NCBI RefSeq assembly: GCF_002952055.1 | Contig: NZ_CP021255.1 | Coordinates: 248,001-312,000 of the forward strand | Direction: 5' to 3' | DNA: 64,000 nucleotides | From: Desulfobulbus oralis | GTDB taxonomy: Bacteria > Desulfobacterota > Desulfobulbia > Desulfobulbales > Desulfobulbaceae | In this document: positions 55,886-64,000 of the stretch, piece after piece | Layout: each line of letters opens with the position of its first letter | Numbering within the stretch: the stretch's first letter is position 1 | Translations under genes and position numbers: made by a program | Notes under the pieces: model-generated | What the model was told of the DNA's origin: nothing | What the model saw: the letters and a program-made list of their open reading frames with translations, nothing else | Database searches by the model: none

Positions 55886-57114
55886 ACAAAGTGGCCCTGG
55901 CTGCCAGACTGGCCCTGCAGGACTGGTTGCACGAACGCACCCTGTCCCTGTGCGCGGTGCTGGCGCTAGCCAGCATGCTGGCCCCGCTGCTGGTTTTGCA
56001 GGGGGTGAAAAACGGCGTGGTCGGCATCATGCGGGAACGACTGCTGCAGGATCCGGAGGTGCTGATCATCACACCGGCAGGTTCGGGCAGCGAGGGTTCC
56101 TACACGGCAGAGTTCATTGCCTCCCTGATCAGGCTGCCGGGCGCGCGCTTTGTCATCGGCCGCACCAGAGACATCGCCACCGACCTCGGCCTGCAGGGGC
56201 CATCCGGCGGCAAAAGCGTGCAGATGGAGCCCTGCGCGCCGGGCGAGCCCCTTTTGGAGCATTACCAGGTGGCGCCGCCCAGGGACGGCGCGGAACCGGA
56301 GCTGGTCCTGAGCGCCAGGGCCGCGCAGGCTCTGGGGGTCAGGGTGGGCGGCAGGGTCACGGCCAATCTGGGGCGCCGCACGCCGGAGGGCCGGCTGGAA
56401 TCGACCACGCTGCGCTTTCACGTCAGCGCGGTGCTGCCGGAGCAGGTCTCCGGCCGGAATCTGGGCTTGCTGCCGCTGCAGGTGCTGGAGGACATTCAGG
56501 ATTACCGGGACTACATCGAGGTGCCCAGACGGGCCGCGCAGGGTTTCAGCGGCCGGCCGCGGCCAGCGGGCGAGCGCCGCTATTCCTCCTTCCGCCTCTA
56601 TGCCCAGGACCTGGATGCGGTGGAAAATCTGGCCTCGGCCCTCAGTGCCCAGGGCATAGAGGCCCGTACCCGGGCCAGGGAAATTGCCGGCATCCGGCGG
56701 CTGGCCGCGGCCATCACCAGCGTCATCCTGATCATTTCGCTGGCTGTGGGTACAGGCTTTGCCGCCTTCACGCTGAGTTCGGTGCAGGGCGCGGTGCGGC
56801 GCAAGGACAGGATGCTCGGCATGCTGCGGCTCCTGGGTTTTCCGCGGGCAGCCCTCCTGCTCTTTCCGCTCAGCCAGGCGCTTCTGACCGCGGTTTCAGG
56901 CATTATGGCCTCGGGCTGCCTCTACCTGCCGGTGAGCTACGGCATAGACCGGCTCTTTGCCGTCCAGAGCGGCAATGCGGCCCTGTGCCGCCTCTCCCCT
57001 GCCGAAATGCTGGCCGCAACCGGCATCGTGGTGCTGCTCGCCATCCTGGCAGCCGCCAGGGCTTCATGGCAGGCGGCCTCCATTGAGCCCTCGGCCGTGA
57101 TCCGGGAAATCTGA
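55879..57114 (+). CDS. FtsX/LolC/TagS-type ABC permease
   Basis: A 411-residue membrane protein with the FtsX layout: one N-terminal membrane helix (about 20-45), a large periplasmic domain (about 46-265), then three C-terminal helices (about 270-305, 320-350 and 385-405). The segment GFAAFTLSSVQGAVRRKDRMLGMLRLLGFPR is the coupling helix region that contacts the ATPase. It is the last gene of the operon. IS30 begins about 20 bases after its stop, so any further operon gene may have been displaced. Confidence 0.9.
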   Translation: MLNKVALAARLALQDWLHERTLSLCAVLALASMLAPLLVLQGVKNGVVGIMRERLLQDPEVLIITPAGSGSEGSYTAEFIASLIRLPGARFVIGRTRDIATDLGLQGPSGGKSVQMEPCAPGEPLLEHYQVAPPRDGAEPELVLSARAAQALGVRVGGRVTANLGRRTPEGRLESTTLRFHVSAVLPEQVSGRNLGLLPLQVLEDIQDYRDYIEVPRRAAQGFSGRPRPAGERRYSSFRLYAQDLDAVENLASALSAQGIEARTRAREIAGIRRLAAAITSVILIISLAVGTGFAAFTLSSVQGAVRRKDRMLGMLRLLGFPRAALLLFPLSQALLTAVSGIMASGCLYLPVSYGIDRLFAVQSGNAALCRLSPAEMLAATGIVVLLAILAAARASWQAASIEPSAVIREI

Positions 57115-57134
57115 GCCGACAAGCGGACATAGTA

Positions 57135-58243
57135 GATTCTCATTCCAAATGCACCACTTGGTAGGGGCATGAAAAGTTAAAAGGACAAGGCGGGATTCTG
57201 GTAGAGTTGGCAGCACCAACAACCACTCAGCCAGAAGGAGCCCGCCATGTCCCATAGCCATCTTACTCTGGAAGAACGCATCAGGATCGAACTCTTTGTG
57301 TCCATGGGCCTGAGCTGCCGGGAAATGGCCAGACGCCTGGGCAGGAGTCACAGCACGCTTTCCCGAGAGCTGCGCCGCAACTCCAGGTCTGCAAAAAGAG
57401 GCTATTGTGCGCAGAGCGCAGAGCGGCGTGCCCGGAAAAGACGAAAGAGAGCAAGGCATTACCGCTGTATGAATCGGCCCGGATTGCTCGCCTGGGTCGA
57501 TGAAAAGTTACGCGCCAACTGGTCTCCCGAACAGATTGCGGGCCGCATCCGTCTGGAGTATCCAGAGGATCAAAGCATGCGTATCAGTACAGAGACTATC
57601 TACCGCTGGGTTTATGCAGCGGCACAATTCGGCGATACCAGCTACAGCCATTTACGCCGCGCCCACAAAGGCCGGAGGCGGCAAGCCAGGTATGGCCAGG
57701 GCCGGCGCCTGTTTCCCGGGCGTATCGATATCAGCGAGCGGCCGGGGATTGTGGAATTCAGAACCCGCTTTGGTGACTGGGAAGCAGACCTTGTCTGCGC
57801 CTCCAAAGGAAAAGTGGCGCTGCTCAGCTGTACCGAACGCAAGAGCCGCTTTCTCCTGCTGGCCAGGGTCCAGGACAAGACAGCCGCGTCCTTCAATGCG
57901 GCACTCATTCCCTGCCTGCGTGCTGTGCCGCCAAAGCTGCGGCAGACCCTGGCGCTGGATAATGGTTCGGAAATGGCAGGCTTCAGGGCTCTGGAGGCAG
58001 CCACTGGCCTGCGCACGTATTTTTGTAAACCACATGCGCCGTGGCAGCGTGGGACGAACGAAAACGAGGGCGGGCTTTTGCGGCAGTATTTTCCCAGGGG
58101 CATCAGCTTTCACAAGATCACGGAAGCAATGGTCGTTAAGGCGGCAGAACAACTGAATAACCGGCCGCGCAAATGTTTACACTACCAGACTCCCGCTGAG
58201 GTTTTTAACCAGGAACTCACCGGTGCATTTGCAATTTGAATTC
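57135..58243 (+). mobile_element. IS30-family insertion sequence
   Basis: The element is bounded by imperfect inverted repeats: GATTCTCATTCCAAATGCACC at 57135-57155 and, inverted, GAATTCAAATTGCAAATGCACC ending at 58243. The inner ten bases are identical. It carries one intact transposase gene. On the left it touches the end of the Srf-type operon and on the right it cuts an Rhs gene. Target duplication is not clear because the two flanks have different origins. Confidence 0.8.
57247..58239 (+). CDS. IS30-family transposase
   Basis: A 330-residue DDE transposase. The N-terminal helix-turn-helix (LTLEERIRIELFVSMGLSCREMARRLGRSHSTLSREL in pieces) and the catalytic triad are visible: Asp in RFGDWEADLV, Asp in TLALDNGSEM, Glu in QRGTNENEGGLLR. 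Typical C-terminal LNNRPRKCLHYQTPAEVF. It is full length and GGAG precedes ATG 57247, so it is probably active. Confidence 0.96.
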   Translation: MSHSHLTLEERIRIELFVSMGLSCREMARRLGRSHSTLSRELRRNSRSAKRGYCAQSAERRARKRRKRARHYRCMNRPGLLAWVDEKLRANWSPEQIAGRIRLEYPEDQSMRISTETIYRWVYAAAQFGDTSYSHLRRAHKGRRRQARYGQGRRLFPGRIDISERPGIVEFRTRFGDWEADLVCASKGKVALLSCTERKSRFLLLARVQDKTAASFNAALIPCLRAVPPKLRQTLALDNGSEMAGFRALEAATGLRTYFCKPHAPWQRGTNENEGGLLRQYFPRGISFHKITEAMVVKAAEQLNNRPRKCLHYQTPAEVFNQELTGAFAI

Positions 58244-58866
58244 ACCCCGGCTCGGGAAACGCAGATTGTTCTGCACCGTGCCGAGTTGGACCTGGGTCCT
58301 GCCAAAGGGCAGGGCGGTGGCCTGCCAGACCGCTGTGCCCTCTCCTGCAATCAGCCGCTGCGGCGTGCCCAGGTGATCGTTGATGTAGAAGTACAAGCCA
58401 GGCCGGAGTTCGTATTCCCGAAGCACCACAGGCTCCTGCCCCAGCCAGACATATTCCCTGAGCACGGTACCATTTTCGGAGATCTCCGCAAGCAGACGGT
58501 TCTCCAGATCATGGAGGTAATAGGTGGTGTTCGTACATGCGGTCTTGCGAATACGCCGGTTCTGACTGCCATAGCCGTAGCTGGATTGATTATTCAATGC
58601 TTAAAATTATGAATTTATCATATCTGATAGCGCTGATCATAACCGCGACTCAGATTCACCCCGCCCAGTCGCATGCCCGTGACCGGACCAAAGGGCAGAT
58701 ACCGGATAGCTGTGGCCAACTCGTGCTCGCCAAAACGAAGCCCGCTGATCCGGCCCACCGTGTCATAGCTGCAGCGCAGCACTTTGCCGGAGGGATAGGT
58801 AATGCTGCTCAGTTCGCCTGTGGCCTCGTCATAGCCATAGTATATCGAAGCACTCGCCCAGCCCAC
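58244..58866 (-). pseudogene. Rhs core fragment A, cut by IS30
   Basis: Two frames carry Rhs/YD-repeat sequence: YYGYDEATGELSSITYPSG and IRYLPFGPVTGMRLGG (58866-58618), then YLHDLENRLLAEI, LYFYINDHLGTPQRLIA and QLGTVQNNLRFP (58597-58250). A stretch between them is lost, with a frame change. After RFP the sequence is IS30, so the rest of the core and any toxin tip are missing. It is the third core copy of the local array. Confidence 0.88.
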
Positions 58867-58875
58867 TTTTTTCTG

Positions 58876-59400
58876 CTAATTTTCAGGATAACCTAAGAAC
58901 TTTCGCCATTTATTAATTGTTTCCTGAGGTACGGACAGATTCATTGCAGCTTGTTTTGCTTGATCTGTTAAAATAATTTGTGCCTTTGGGTTCCCAGCCT
59001 CAGCCGCTATCTGTAACCACTCTAGAGCTTTTATAGTATCAATAGGTACTAAATGCTCTTCATCGAGAAAGTCAAGTGCAACAAAATACTCAGTCTCGCC
59101 ATCGTCAGGTTCTTTACAATCAGCTTTTCTAAACCACATTTTTGCGCGTAAAATATTACTTTCTCGGCCTAACCCAAATGCATAAATTTCTCCTAACATT
59201 CTCTGCGCTGAAGCATTGCCAGCCTCAACATAAGGGAGCAGATATTCATACGCCAAGTCATAATTTTCTGATTTGAGAGCACTAACACCTGAACGAAATT
59301 TCTTTTCCTTTTTATACTCCCATGAATCCCATGCCACCAAACTGAGAATAATGAATATTATTATCATAATCACAGTCAAAGCATATTTAAAAACTTTCAT
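58876..59400 (-). CDS. AT-rich Sel1-repeat membrane protein, candidate orphan Rhs immunity
   Basis: A 174-residue protein with an N-terminal membrane helix (about 6-24) and Sel1-like alpha-repeats (ALKSENYDLAYEYLLPYVEAGNASAQRMLGEIY in pieces, KALEWLQIAAEAGNPKAQIIL). The GC content is far lower than that of the surrounding chromosome. It lies between an Rhs tip (cut by IS630) and the next Rhs core fragment, the place immunity genes take in Rhs cassette arrays. The immunity role is inference. Confidence 0.68.
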   Translation of the reverse strand: MKVFKYALTVIMIIIFIILSLVAWDSWEYKKEKKFRSGVSALKSENYDLAYEYLLPYVEAGNASAQRMLGEIYAFGLGRESNILRAKMWFRKADCKEPDDGETEYFVALDFLDEEHLVPIDTIKALEWLQIAAEAGNPKAQIILTDQAKQAAMNLSVPQETINKWRKFLGYPEN

Positions 59401-59596
59401 TATGGCACCACTGTCATTGTATTATTAGAATCTTTATGCAATATCTCTATCAATTTGTTAAATTATTTCATATCCTTACTGTTATTTTTGTTGACAGTAA
59501 AGCCAACCATTAGAATAATGTCTTTCATGAAAAATAATACACATCTTCCAACTCTCATCATATTACAAAAGTGTTTTTTGAATAATCTTTCTTTTA
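59401..59596. other. AT-rich noncoding stretch
   Basis: No gene, repeat or RNA is recognised between the Sel1-type gene and IS630. The composition matches the foreign immunity-type genes. Confidence 0.5.
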
Positions 59597-60597
59597 GAGC
59601 GTTTTAACTTTGAAAATTACTATACCCACATGAAGCGAACCAGCCTTTGGCATCGCTTGCGGTGACCTTGTCCAGGGCCTGGCCAATGGCGGTAAAAAGC
59701 TCGTCTGTGTTCCATGCTTTGAAGCCTCGCAAAAGCTGTTTCACCTTGCTCCACATCTTTTCTATCGGGTTCAAATCCGGGCTGTACGCAGGCAGGAAAA
59801 GCACTCGTGCTCCGCGCGCTGCAATCGCCTGCTGCGCTGTCGGAGATTTATGCGCACGCAAATTGTCCATCACAACCACATCACCCTCTTTCAGCGCAGG
59901 CGCAAGACTCTCCTTTACGTATGCTTCAAAGGTGCGCCTGTCCAACGCGCCAGCAAACACCAGACATTCCGTGGTGCCATCAAGGCGAATGGAGGACAGC
60001 ATGGTCACCGTTTTCCAGCGACCATCCGGCGCATGGTCGAAGCACCGCTCGCCCAGAGGCGCACGACCGTACAGGCGCGTCATATTCGTTTTTGCGCCGC
60101 TTTCGTCCAGAAACACCAGATGCTCGCACGGCGTTTCATCCTGCACCCTGCGCCACTCTTCACGGGCCTGGACAATGTCTGCCCGTTCCACCTGTTCACT
60201 GGCCTTTAACGTCTTTTTTTAAACGTGAGCCCCAGTCTGGCCAGCGTATTGGACACCGTGGGCAGAGAACAGTTTTTGCCAAAATGCGTCCTGATTTCTT
60301 CAAGGGTCATATCGGGCTGTTTCCGCACAAGCTCCCGTAACTGCTGTTGCTCCCCGGCTGTGAACGCCGGCGCTCTGTGGCCTCGCGGCAACGACGTGAT
60401 CCGGCCTTCCTTTTTGAAGGTCCGCATCCAGTTACCAATGGTGGTCGTGGTGTAGCCAAACATTTTGGCCACTTCTTCCCGCGTGAACTCCCCTGACTGA
60501 TACACTGCCACCGCACGCTGGCGAAAATCTTTACCGGCTATTTTCATAAGCTCTGTGCCGTTGAAATAATATGGTAAAAGTCATTGTTAAAATGCTC
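59597..60597 (-). mobile_element. IS630-family insertion sequence
   Basis: About 1001 bp with inverted ends (GAGCGTTTTAAC at 59597 and GAGCATTTTAAC inverted at 60597), flanked on both sides by TA (59595-59596 and 60598-60599), the family's target duplication. It holds two overlapping frames joined by a slippery sequence. It sits in the tail of an Rhs tip, where its insertion creates a stop codon. Confidence 0.9.
59604..60547 (-). CDS. IS630 transposase in two frames with likely programmed frameshift
   Basis: The first frame (60547-60206, 113 residues) is the helix-turn-helix region (FTREEVAKMFGYTTTTIGNWMRTF). The second (to 59604, about 195 residues from 60191) is the DDE domain, with Asp in LVFLDESGAK, Asp in VVMDNLRAHK and Glu in PDLNPIEKMWSKVK. 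They meet at TTTAAAAAAAG near 60215-60225, a classic slippery run for -1 frameshifting, so the full enzyme would be made at low level. Both halves look intact. Confidence 0.88.
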
Positions 60598-60599
60598 TA

Positions 60600-61055
60600 G
60601 CCAATAAGAACCACCGTACTTATAGGAATGATCGTATCATAATCTCCAGGTTGAACAGGTCCAACATCCTTCTTGTCAATACACTCAGGATGATCTTTGT
60701 ATTTACACTGATCGGGGAATATTCCATCTGGACCAATTTGCTCAGTTGTGCCATCGTCTGCTGTACAGACCACCTAATGCTTACTGATCGACTATATACA
60801 CTCGGCTAGTCTCCATAAATACAGTCTGTTTACCGGATCATTTTCCGCATAGGCATAGAGGTTAAGTCCCTCACCTAGGCCAATGGGATCAGGTAAAATA
60901 TATCTTTTGGTCTCCGGGTCGTAGTAGCGGTTCCAGTTGTAATGCAGGCCGGTCTCGGCGTCAAAGTACTGACCGGGGAACCTCAGGTTGTTATGCACCG
61001 TGCCGAGTTGGAGCTGGGTCTGGCCAAAGGGCAGGGCAGCCGCCTGCCAGACCAC
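60600..61055 (-). pseudogene. Rhs core end and tip fragment B
   Basis: From 61055 the frame has the Rhs core end: LPFGQTQLQLGTVHNNLRFPGQYFDAETGLHYNWNRYY (in pieces), DPETKRYILPDPIGLGEGLNLYAYAENDPVN. Where the usual DPxGL follows, the frame breaks and hits a stop near 60795. In another frame (60776-60600) an AT-rich tail begins with VVCTADDGTTEQIGPDGIF and ends STVVLIG. It is ended by IS630. The tail may be the remains of a swapped toxin tip. Nothing here would be functional. Confidence 0.82.
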
Positions 61056-61153
61056 TGTGCCCTCTCCAGTAATTAGCCGCTACGGTGTACACAGGTGATT
61101 GTGGATGAACTATTATGTGCCCGCTCAGAAGCCGTTAAACCTATTATTTGGTT

Positions 61154-61698
61154 TTATATAAGCAGACAGTCATCGCTTTCCGCTATTGACATGAGTTCCC
61201 TTGCCTTATGAGCGTCTTTTGGATAGCCAAATTCACCATTTTGATAAAATGAAGCTAAAGTTCTAATTGCACCTTCAGATTTGAGAGCTGCTGCTTCCTC
61301 AATGATTTTGAATCCTTGTTCTATATTCCCTTTTTGATAAAGCATACGTATCCCTCGTCGCCATAATGCATGAGGATGTTTTTTTCTGCAGCAAGCTCTG
61401 AATAAAATATTGCAAGATCTTTGTCAACATTAACAATATCTCCAGTATCGTAATGTATACTCATGTAATATAATGCTTCAGCATTTCCTAATAATGCTGC
61501 TTTTGTTAAAAGATTGATTTCTCTATTATTCATATCTTCTGCAGATTCATCGGCTAGGCCTATCTCAGATCTGATAACCATTGCTTCTGAACAATTTTCT
61601 GCAATTAATTCATCAAGAATATTAATTGCTTCTTCAAACATTTCTGATTTAATTGCTTCTTTTGCAGCCAATAATCGAATATCAATATTTTCTTTCAT
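61154..61698 (-). pseudogene. Frameshifted Sel1-repeat protein, dead Rhs immunity candidate
   Basis: Two overlapping frames give one Sel1-like protein: MKENIDIRLLAAKEAIKSEM to LMHYGDEG in the first, and MLYQKGNIEQGFKIIEEAAAL to AESDDCLLI in the second. A single frame change near 61345-61355 breaks it. The gene is AT-rich and lies between Rhs fragments C and B, again in an immunity position. Confidence 0.8.
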
Positions 61699-61740
61699 CG
61701 TTTCTGAACCCTCACTTCTTCTCCATTTGCTTTCATACAG

Positions 61741-62217
61741 TTACTTGATTATAGATATAGTCCAGGTCCCCCGCCTAGCCGCATGCCCGTAACCGGCCCA
61801 AAGGGCAGATAGCGGATAGCTGTGGCCAACTCGTGCTCGCCAAAACGAAGCCCGCTGATCCGGGCCCGCTGCATCATAACTGCCGCGCAGCACCGTGCCG
61901 GAGGGATAGGTGATGCTGCTCAGCTCGCCTGTGGCCTCGTCATAGCCATAGCCCACACTCAGGCTCACCACCCCCTCCCTGCTCACCTGATCCTGCGTCA
62001 CCCGGCCCAGACCGTCGTAGCCGAAGCGCCGCTCAAACTCCTCCTCCTGTATCCCCGTCAGACGCCCCAGCCGTATCCTGATCCCAGATCAGCTCCACCG
62101 CCCGCACAGACCCCGGCCATTGGATACGCACAGGACGGTTCAGCGCGTCCCGGAATCACTCCACCCGCTCGCCCAGGGCATTGCTCCGGCTCAGAAGATT
62201 CCCACTGTGCTTCATAG
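61741..62217 (-). pseudogene. Rhs core fragment C
   Basis: Reading from 62217: NLLSRSNALGERVE then a stop, FRDALNRPVRIQWPGSV, a frame change, FERRFGYDGLGRVTQDQVSREG, and GYGYDEATGELSSITYPSG, then another frame change into ISGLRF and RYLPFGPVTGMRLGG. At least one stop and two frameshifts are present. The 3' half is a close copy of fragment A (58866-58640). No Rhs N-terminus, PAAR or VgrG part is in the window; the array ends here on its 5' side. Confidence 0.85.
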
Positions 62218-62573
62218 CCCGACCTTGTTGGCAGAGTCGGGCCCGAACTCAGGGCCGTTCAGGGTCAGGGGCTGCCGCCCAACAAGGACACTGCCCATCC
62301 GGAGAAGTCCCCCGCAGGCGCCGCGGCCTGGGCTTCCTTTGCGTCCGGGCAATGGCCCCCGGCTTTTTCCAGACAGCATCAGAAATGCCCTGTCGTCTGT
62401 GGGCGGCATGCTGCGACAGGCCTTCCCCCCTCCTTGCACTTGAGCACAAACCCCATAATACCACAAAATTATGCCCGCCGGCAGACGCATATGGCGCTCC
62501 GAAATATGCTGACTTTCCGGGCCGCAGGGGGTTACAATGCAGAGCCATCCCATTCTCCTTACCCGTGAGGTGC
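62218..62573. other. Noncoding stretch before the right-hand gene
   Basis: About 355 bases with no convincing gene. An AT-rich part near 62445-62480 could hold the promoter of the following gene, but no clear -35/-10 pair stands out. Confidence 0.5.
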
Positions 62574-62576
62574 ATG

Positions 62577-64000
62577 ATGTCCGCAGAACAGGCCTCTTCC
62601 ATCCAATCGCAGGCTCTGAGCGCCAACCTGAAGGAAACCGCGGGGACCGTGCATGTCGATCCCCGCTTTGCCCCCCTGAGAGATATCGTGGGCCGCCAGC
62701 CGGGCCTGCTCGCGAAAATCGATGCACTGCTGCACGAGGTCAGTCACCCTTTTCGCAACTGGAAACTGATCATCCCGGAACTGCGTTCCTATGTGTTGAA
62801 GAACGTCAATATCTACCGGGACCACGAAAAGGGGCCAGAGGCCTTTGCCCTCTTTGTGGGCATTTTTTTCGATGCCCTCGTGGAATCAGCCAAAAATGAG
62901 TCTCTGGTCAACCGTATTCTGGATGCGCTCCTGGCCTATGTGGACAAGCTGGCCCTGAACCTGGACGCTGCCACGCTGCCCCGCTACGAGGCGGGGCTGA
63001 CCGATTTTGCCCGTCGCATACGGGAACTGGACAGCAGCGCGCCGCAACTGCTGCTGGCCATTGTCCAGAGTCAGTACACGCTCCGCAGGATGACAACCCA
63101 CATCATGCAGCTTTGGCGGGAGGAAACCGATCCCGGACACTGCAGGGCGCTGAAGGAGATGAGCCAGGTCATGCTGCAGCGCAACTATGCATACTGGCTC
63201 GCCGAGGAGGATCCGGAGCCCTGGTTCGACAAAAACTGCGGCGTCTACTGTGCAAGCTGGCCGGGCAGGCCGCTTTTGCAGGCCATTTCCCATGCACGCA
63301 TCCGGGCGTGCATGGCCAGACTGGAGGAGCTGGAGAGCGCCGAGCCTGAACGCGCGCTGGGCGAAATGCTGAAGCTGCCGGAACACATGGATTTTGTCCG
63401 CAGCTACCGGGACATTCCGGCCTGGATGACGATAGAGCAAACAGGCGAAAAGGATACCAAAGCGCTGGACAAGTGGCGGCTGCTCTTCCTCTTCCGCATC
63501 ATGGAAACCGAGGGGCTTGGGCTCATTCACGAGGAGACGCTCCGGGAGATCAACCGCTCCCTGGGGCAGCTCATCCGCCGCCAGACTTTCGAGCAGATCG
63601 AGCGCTTTTTCACCACCACCTTCCGCCTGCTCAAGACCAATGTCAAACGCTACCCGCACACCTCCTTGCAGTGCATCCAGGCCATCGGCAATGAAGTCTT
63701 TCAGCGTAACAATTCCCGCCTGGTCGAGGCCTTTCTCTGGGAGACGGTGCGCTTCGGCTTCCAGTACGCGAACGTGCGCGGCGTGGACGAGGACTGGCAG
63801 CCCATCGCCAACCCGGCCCACCTCACCAATATCCGTGTGTGGCTCTCCCTCATCCAGCAGGAACCGAAGTGGTGCTCCACACTCTTCTCCGCACTCATCA
63901 TCAATCTGCACCTCTCCGGCACCTGCGTGCGGGATACCGATCTGTTCCAGCGCGACATCACCGCTCTTCTGAACCACCCCATCGCGCCGATTTACAATCT
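62577..64000 (+). CDS. N-terminal part of a large protein, possibly PPDK/PEP-synthase-like (continues beyond window)
   Basis: ATG 62577 follows GAGG by seven bases (ATG 62574 is a close alternative). The frame stays open to the window end, 474 residues. The part seen is mostly helical, without signal peptide or membrane helix: HPFRNWKLIIPELRSYVLKN, GPEAFALFVGIFFDALVES, RNYAYWLAEEDPEPWF, LLFLFRIMETEGLGLIHEETLREINRSLG (in pieces). The composition and layout recall the long N-terminal region placed before the ATP-grasp domain in some Desulfobacterota pyruvate-phosphate dikinase/PEP-synthase-like proteins, but no catalytic motif lies in this part. The call is therefore weak. Confidence 0.45.
   Translation, partial: MSAEQASSIQSQALSANLKETAGTVHVDPRFAPLRDIVGRQPGLLAKIDALLHEVSHPFRNWKLIIPELRSYVLKNVNIYRDHEKGPEAFALFVGIFFDALVESAKNESLVNRILDALLAYVDKLALNLDAATLPRYEAGLTDFARRIRELDSSAPQLLLAIVQSQYTLRRMTTHIMQLWREETDPGHCRALKEMSQVMLQRNYAYWLAEEDPEPWFDKNCGVYCASWPGRPLLQAISHARIRACMARLEELESAEPERALGEMLKLPEHMDFVRSYRDIPAWMTIEQTGEKDTKALDKWRLLFLFRIMETEGLGLIHEETLREINRSLGQLIRRQTFEQIERFFTTTFRLLKTNVKRYPHTSLQCIQAIGNEVFQRNNSRLVEAFLWETVRFGFQYANVRGVDEDWQPIANPAHLTNIRVWLSLIQQEPKWCSTLFSALIINLHLSGTCVRDTDLFQRDITALLNHPIAPIYN

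Noticed and set aside
41391..57114. Type VI secretion locus
   Set aside because: The VWA, TagT-like and TagS-like parts recall one, but no TssB, TssC, TssM, ClpV, Hcp or VgrG gene is present.
62249..62727. Minus-strand frames of 125 and 171 codons
   Set aside because: No family features, poor start signals, and they overlap the plus-strand gene that begins at 62577.

Overview
The window reads as a GC-rich chromosomal segment of an anaerobic, probably sulfate-reducing Desulfobacterota bacterium (Desulfobulbus-like). The grounds are the ATP synthase order b'-b-delta-alpha-gamma-beta-epsilon without a and c genes, an exported CbiK-type cobaltochelatase under a cobalamin riboswitch, and a solvent-side metabolism resembling that group. 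The taxonomic call is an inference; no rRNA or tRNA gene was recognised.

Layout. (1) 1-12.5 kb, mostly minus strand: a type I secretion locus. It holds a very long RTX protein with an FrpC-like self-processing module and about six 576-579 bp tandem repeats, broken by a one-base deletion in a G tract; its ABC exporter with two degenerate C39-like domains; an HlyD adaptor; and a lipoprotein that leaves the window. An RHH/ParE toxin-antitoxin pair sits between exporter and adaptor on the opposite strand. The first part of the RTX gene and the gene before it are AT-rich. (2) 12.5-13.7 kb: a small inverted-repeat element and a chimeric pseudogene made of RTX and exporter pieces. (3) 13.7-32.4 kb, ordinary chromosome: MerR regulator with Zn/Cd/Pb P-type ATPase, HbpS-like protein, lone receiver protein, MFS exporter, riboswitch-controlled cbiK, leuCD, YejA-like binding protein, a P-loop/Asp23-like protein, isochorismatase, diguanylate cyclase, HD hydrolase, acetyltransferase and umuDC. 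(4) 32.4-33.3 kb: decayed insertion sequences directly before umuD. (5) 33.4-40.9 kb: the F1Fo operon and a dicarboxylate/glutamate-type symporter.

(6) 41.3-57.1 kb: the most remarkable region, a glycine-zipper lipoprotein followed by a tightly packed nine-gene operon. It encodes a membrane-anchored trypsin-like protease, an SrfA-like protein, a secreted charged protein, SrfB (actin/Hsp70-fold-like ATPase), SrfC (dynamin-like GTPase), a bitopic proline-rich protein, a periplasmic von Willebrand A protein, and an ABC ATPase with an FtsX/LolC-type permease. The last three resemble the VWA and TagST modules of the type VI secretion threonine-phosphorylation pathway, although no type VI genes are present. 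I infer an envelope-spanning machine driven by cytosolic nucleotide hydrolysis.

(7) 57.1-62.2 kb: an IS30 copy, an IS630 copy with a likely programmed frameshift, and a graveyard of Rhs core fragments separated by AT-rich Sel1-type orphan genes, the usual remains of displaced Rhs toxin tips and immunity genes. (8) 62.5-64 kb: the start of a large protein, possibly the N-terminal region of a PEP-synthase/PPDK-like enzyme, leaving the window on the right.
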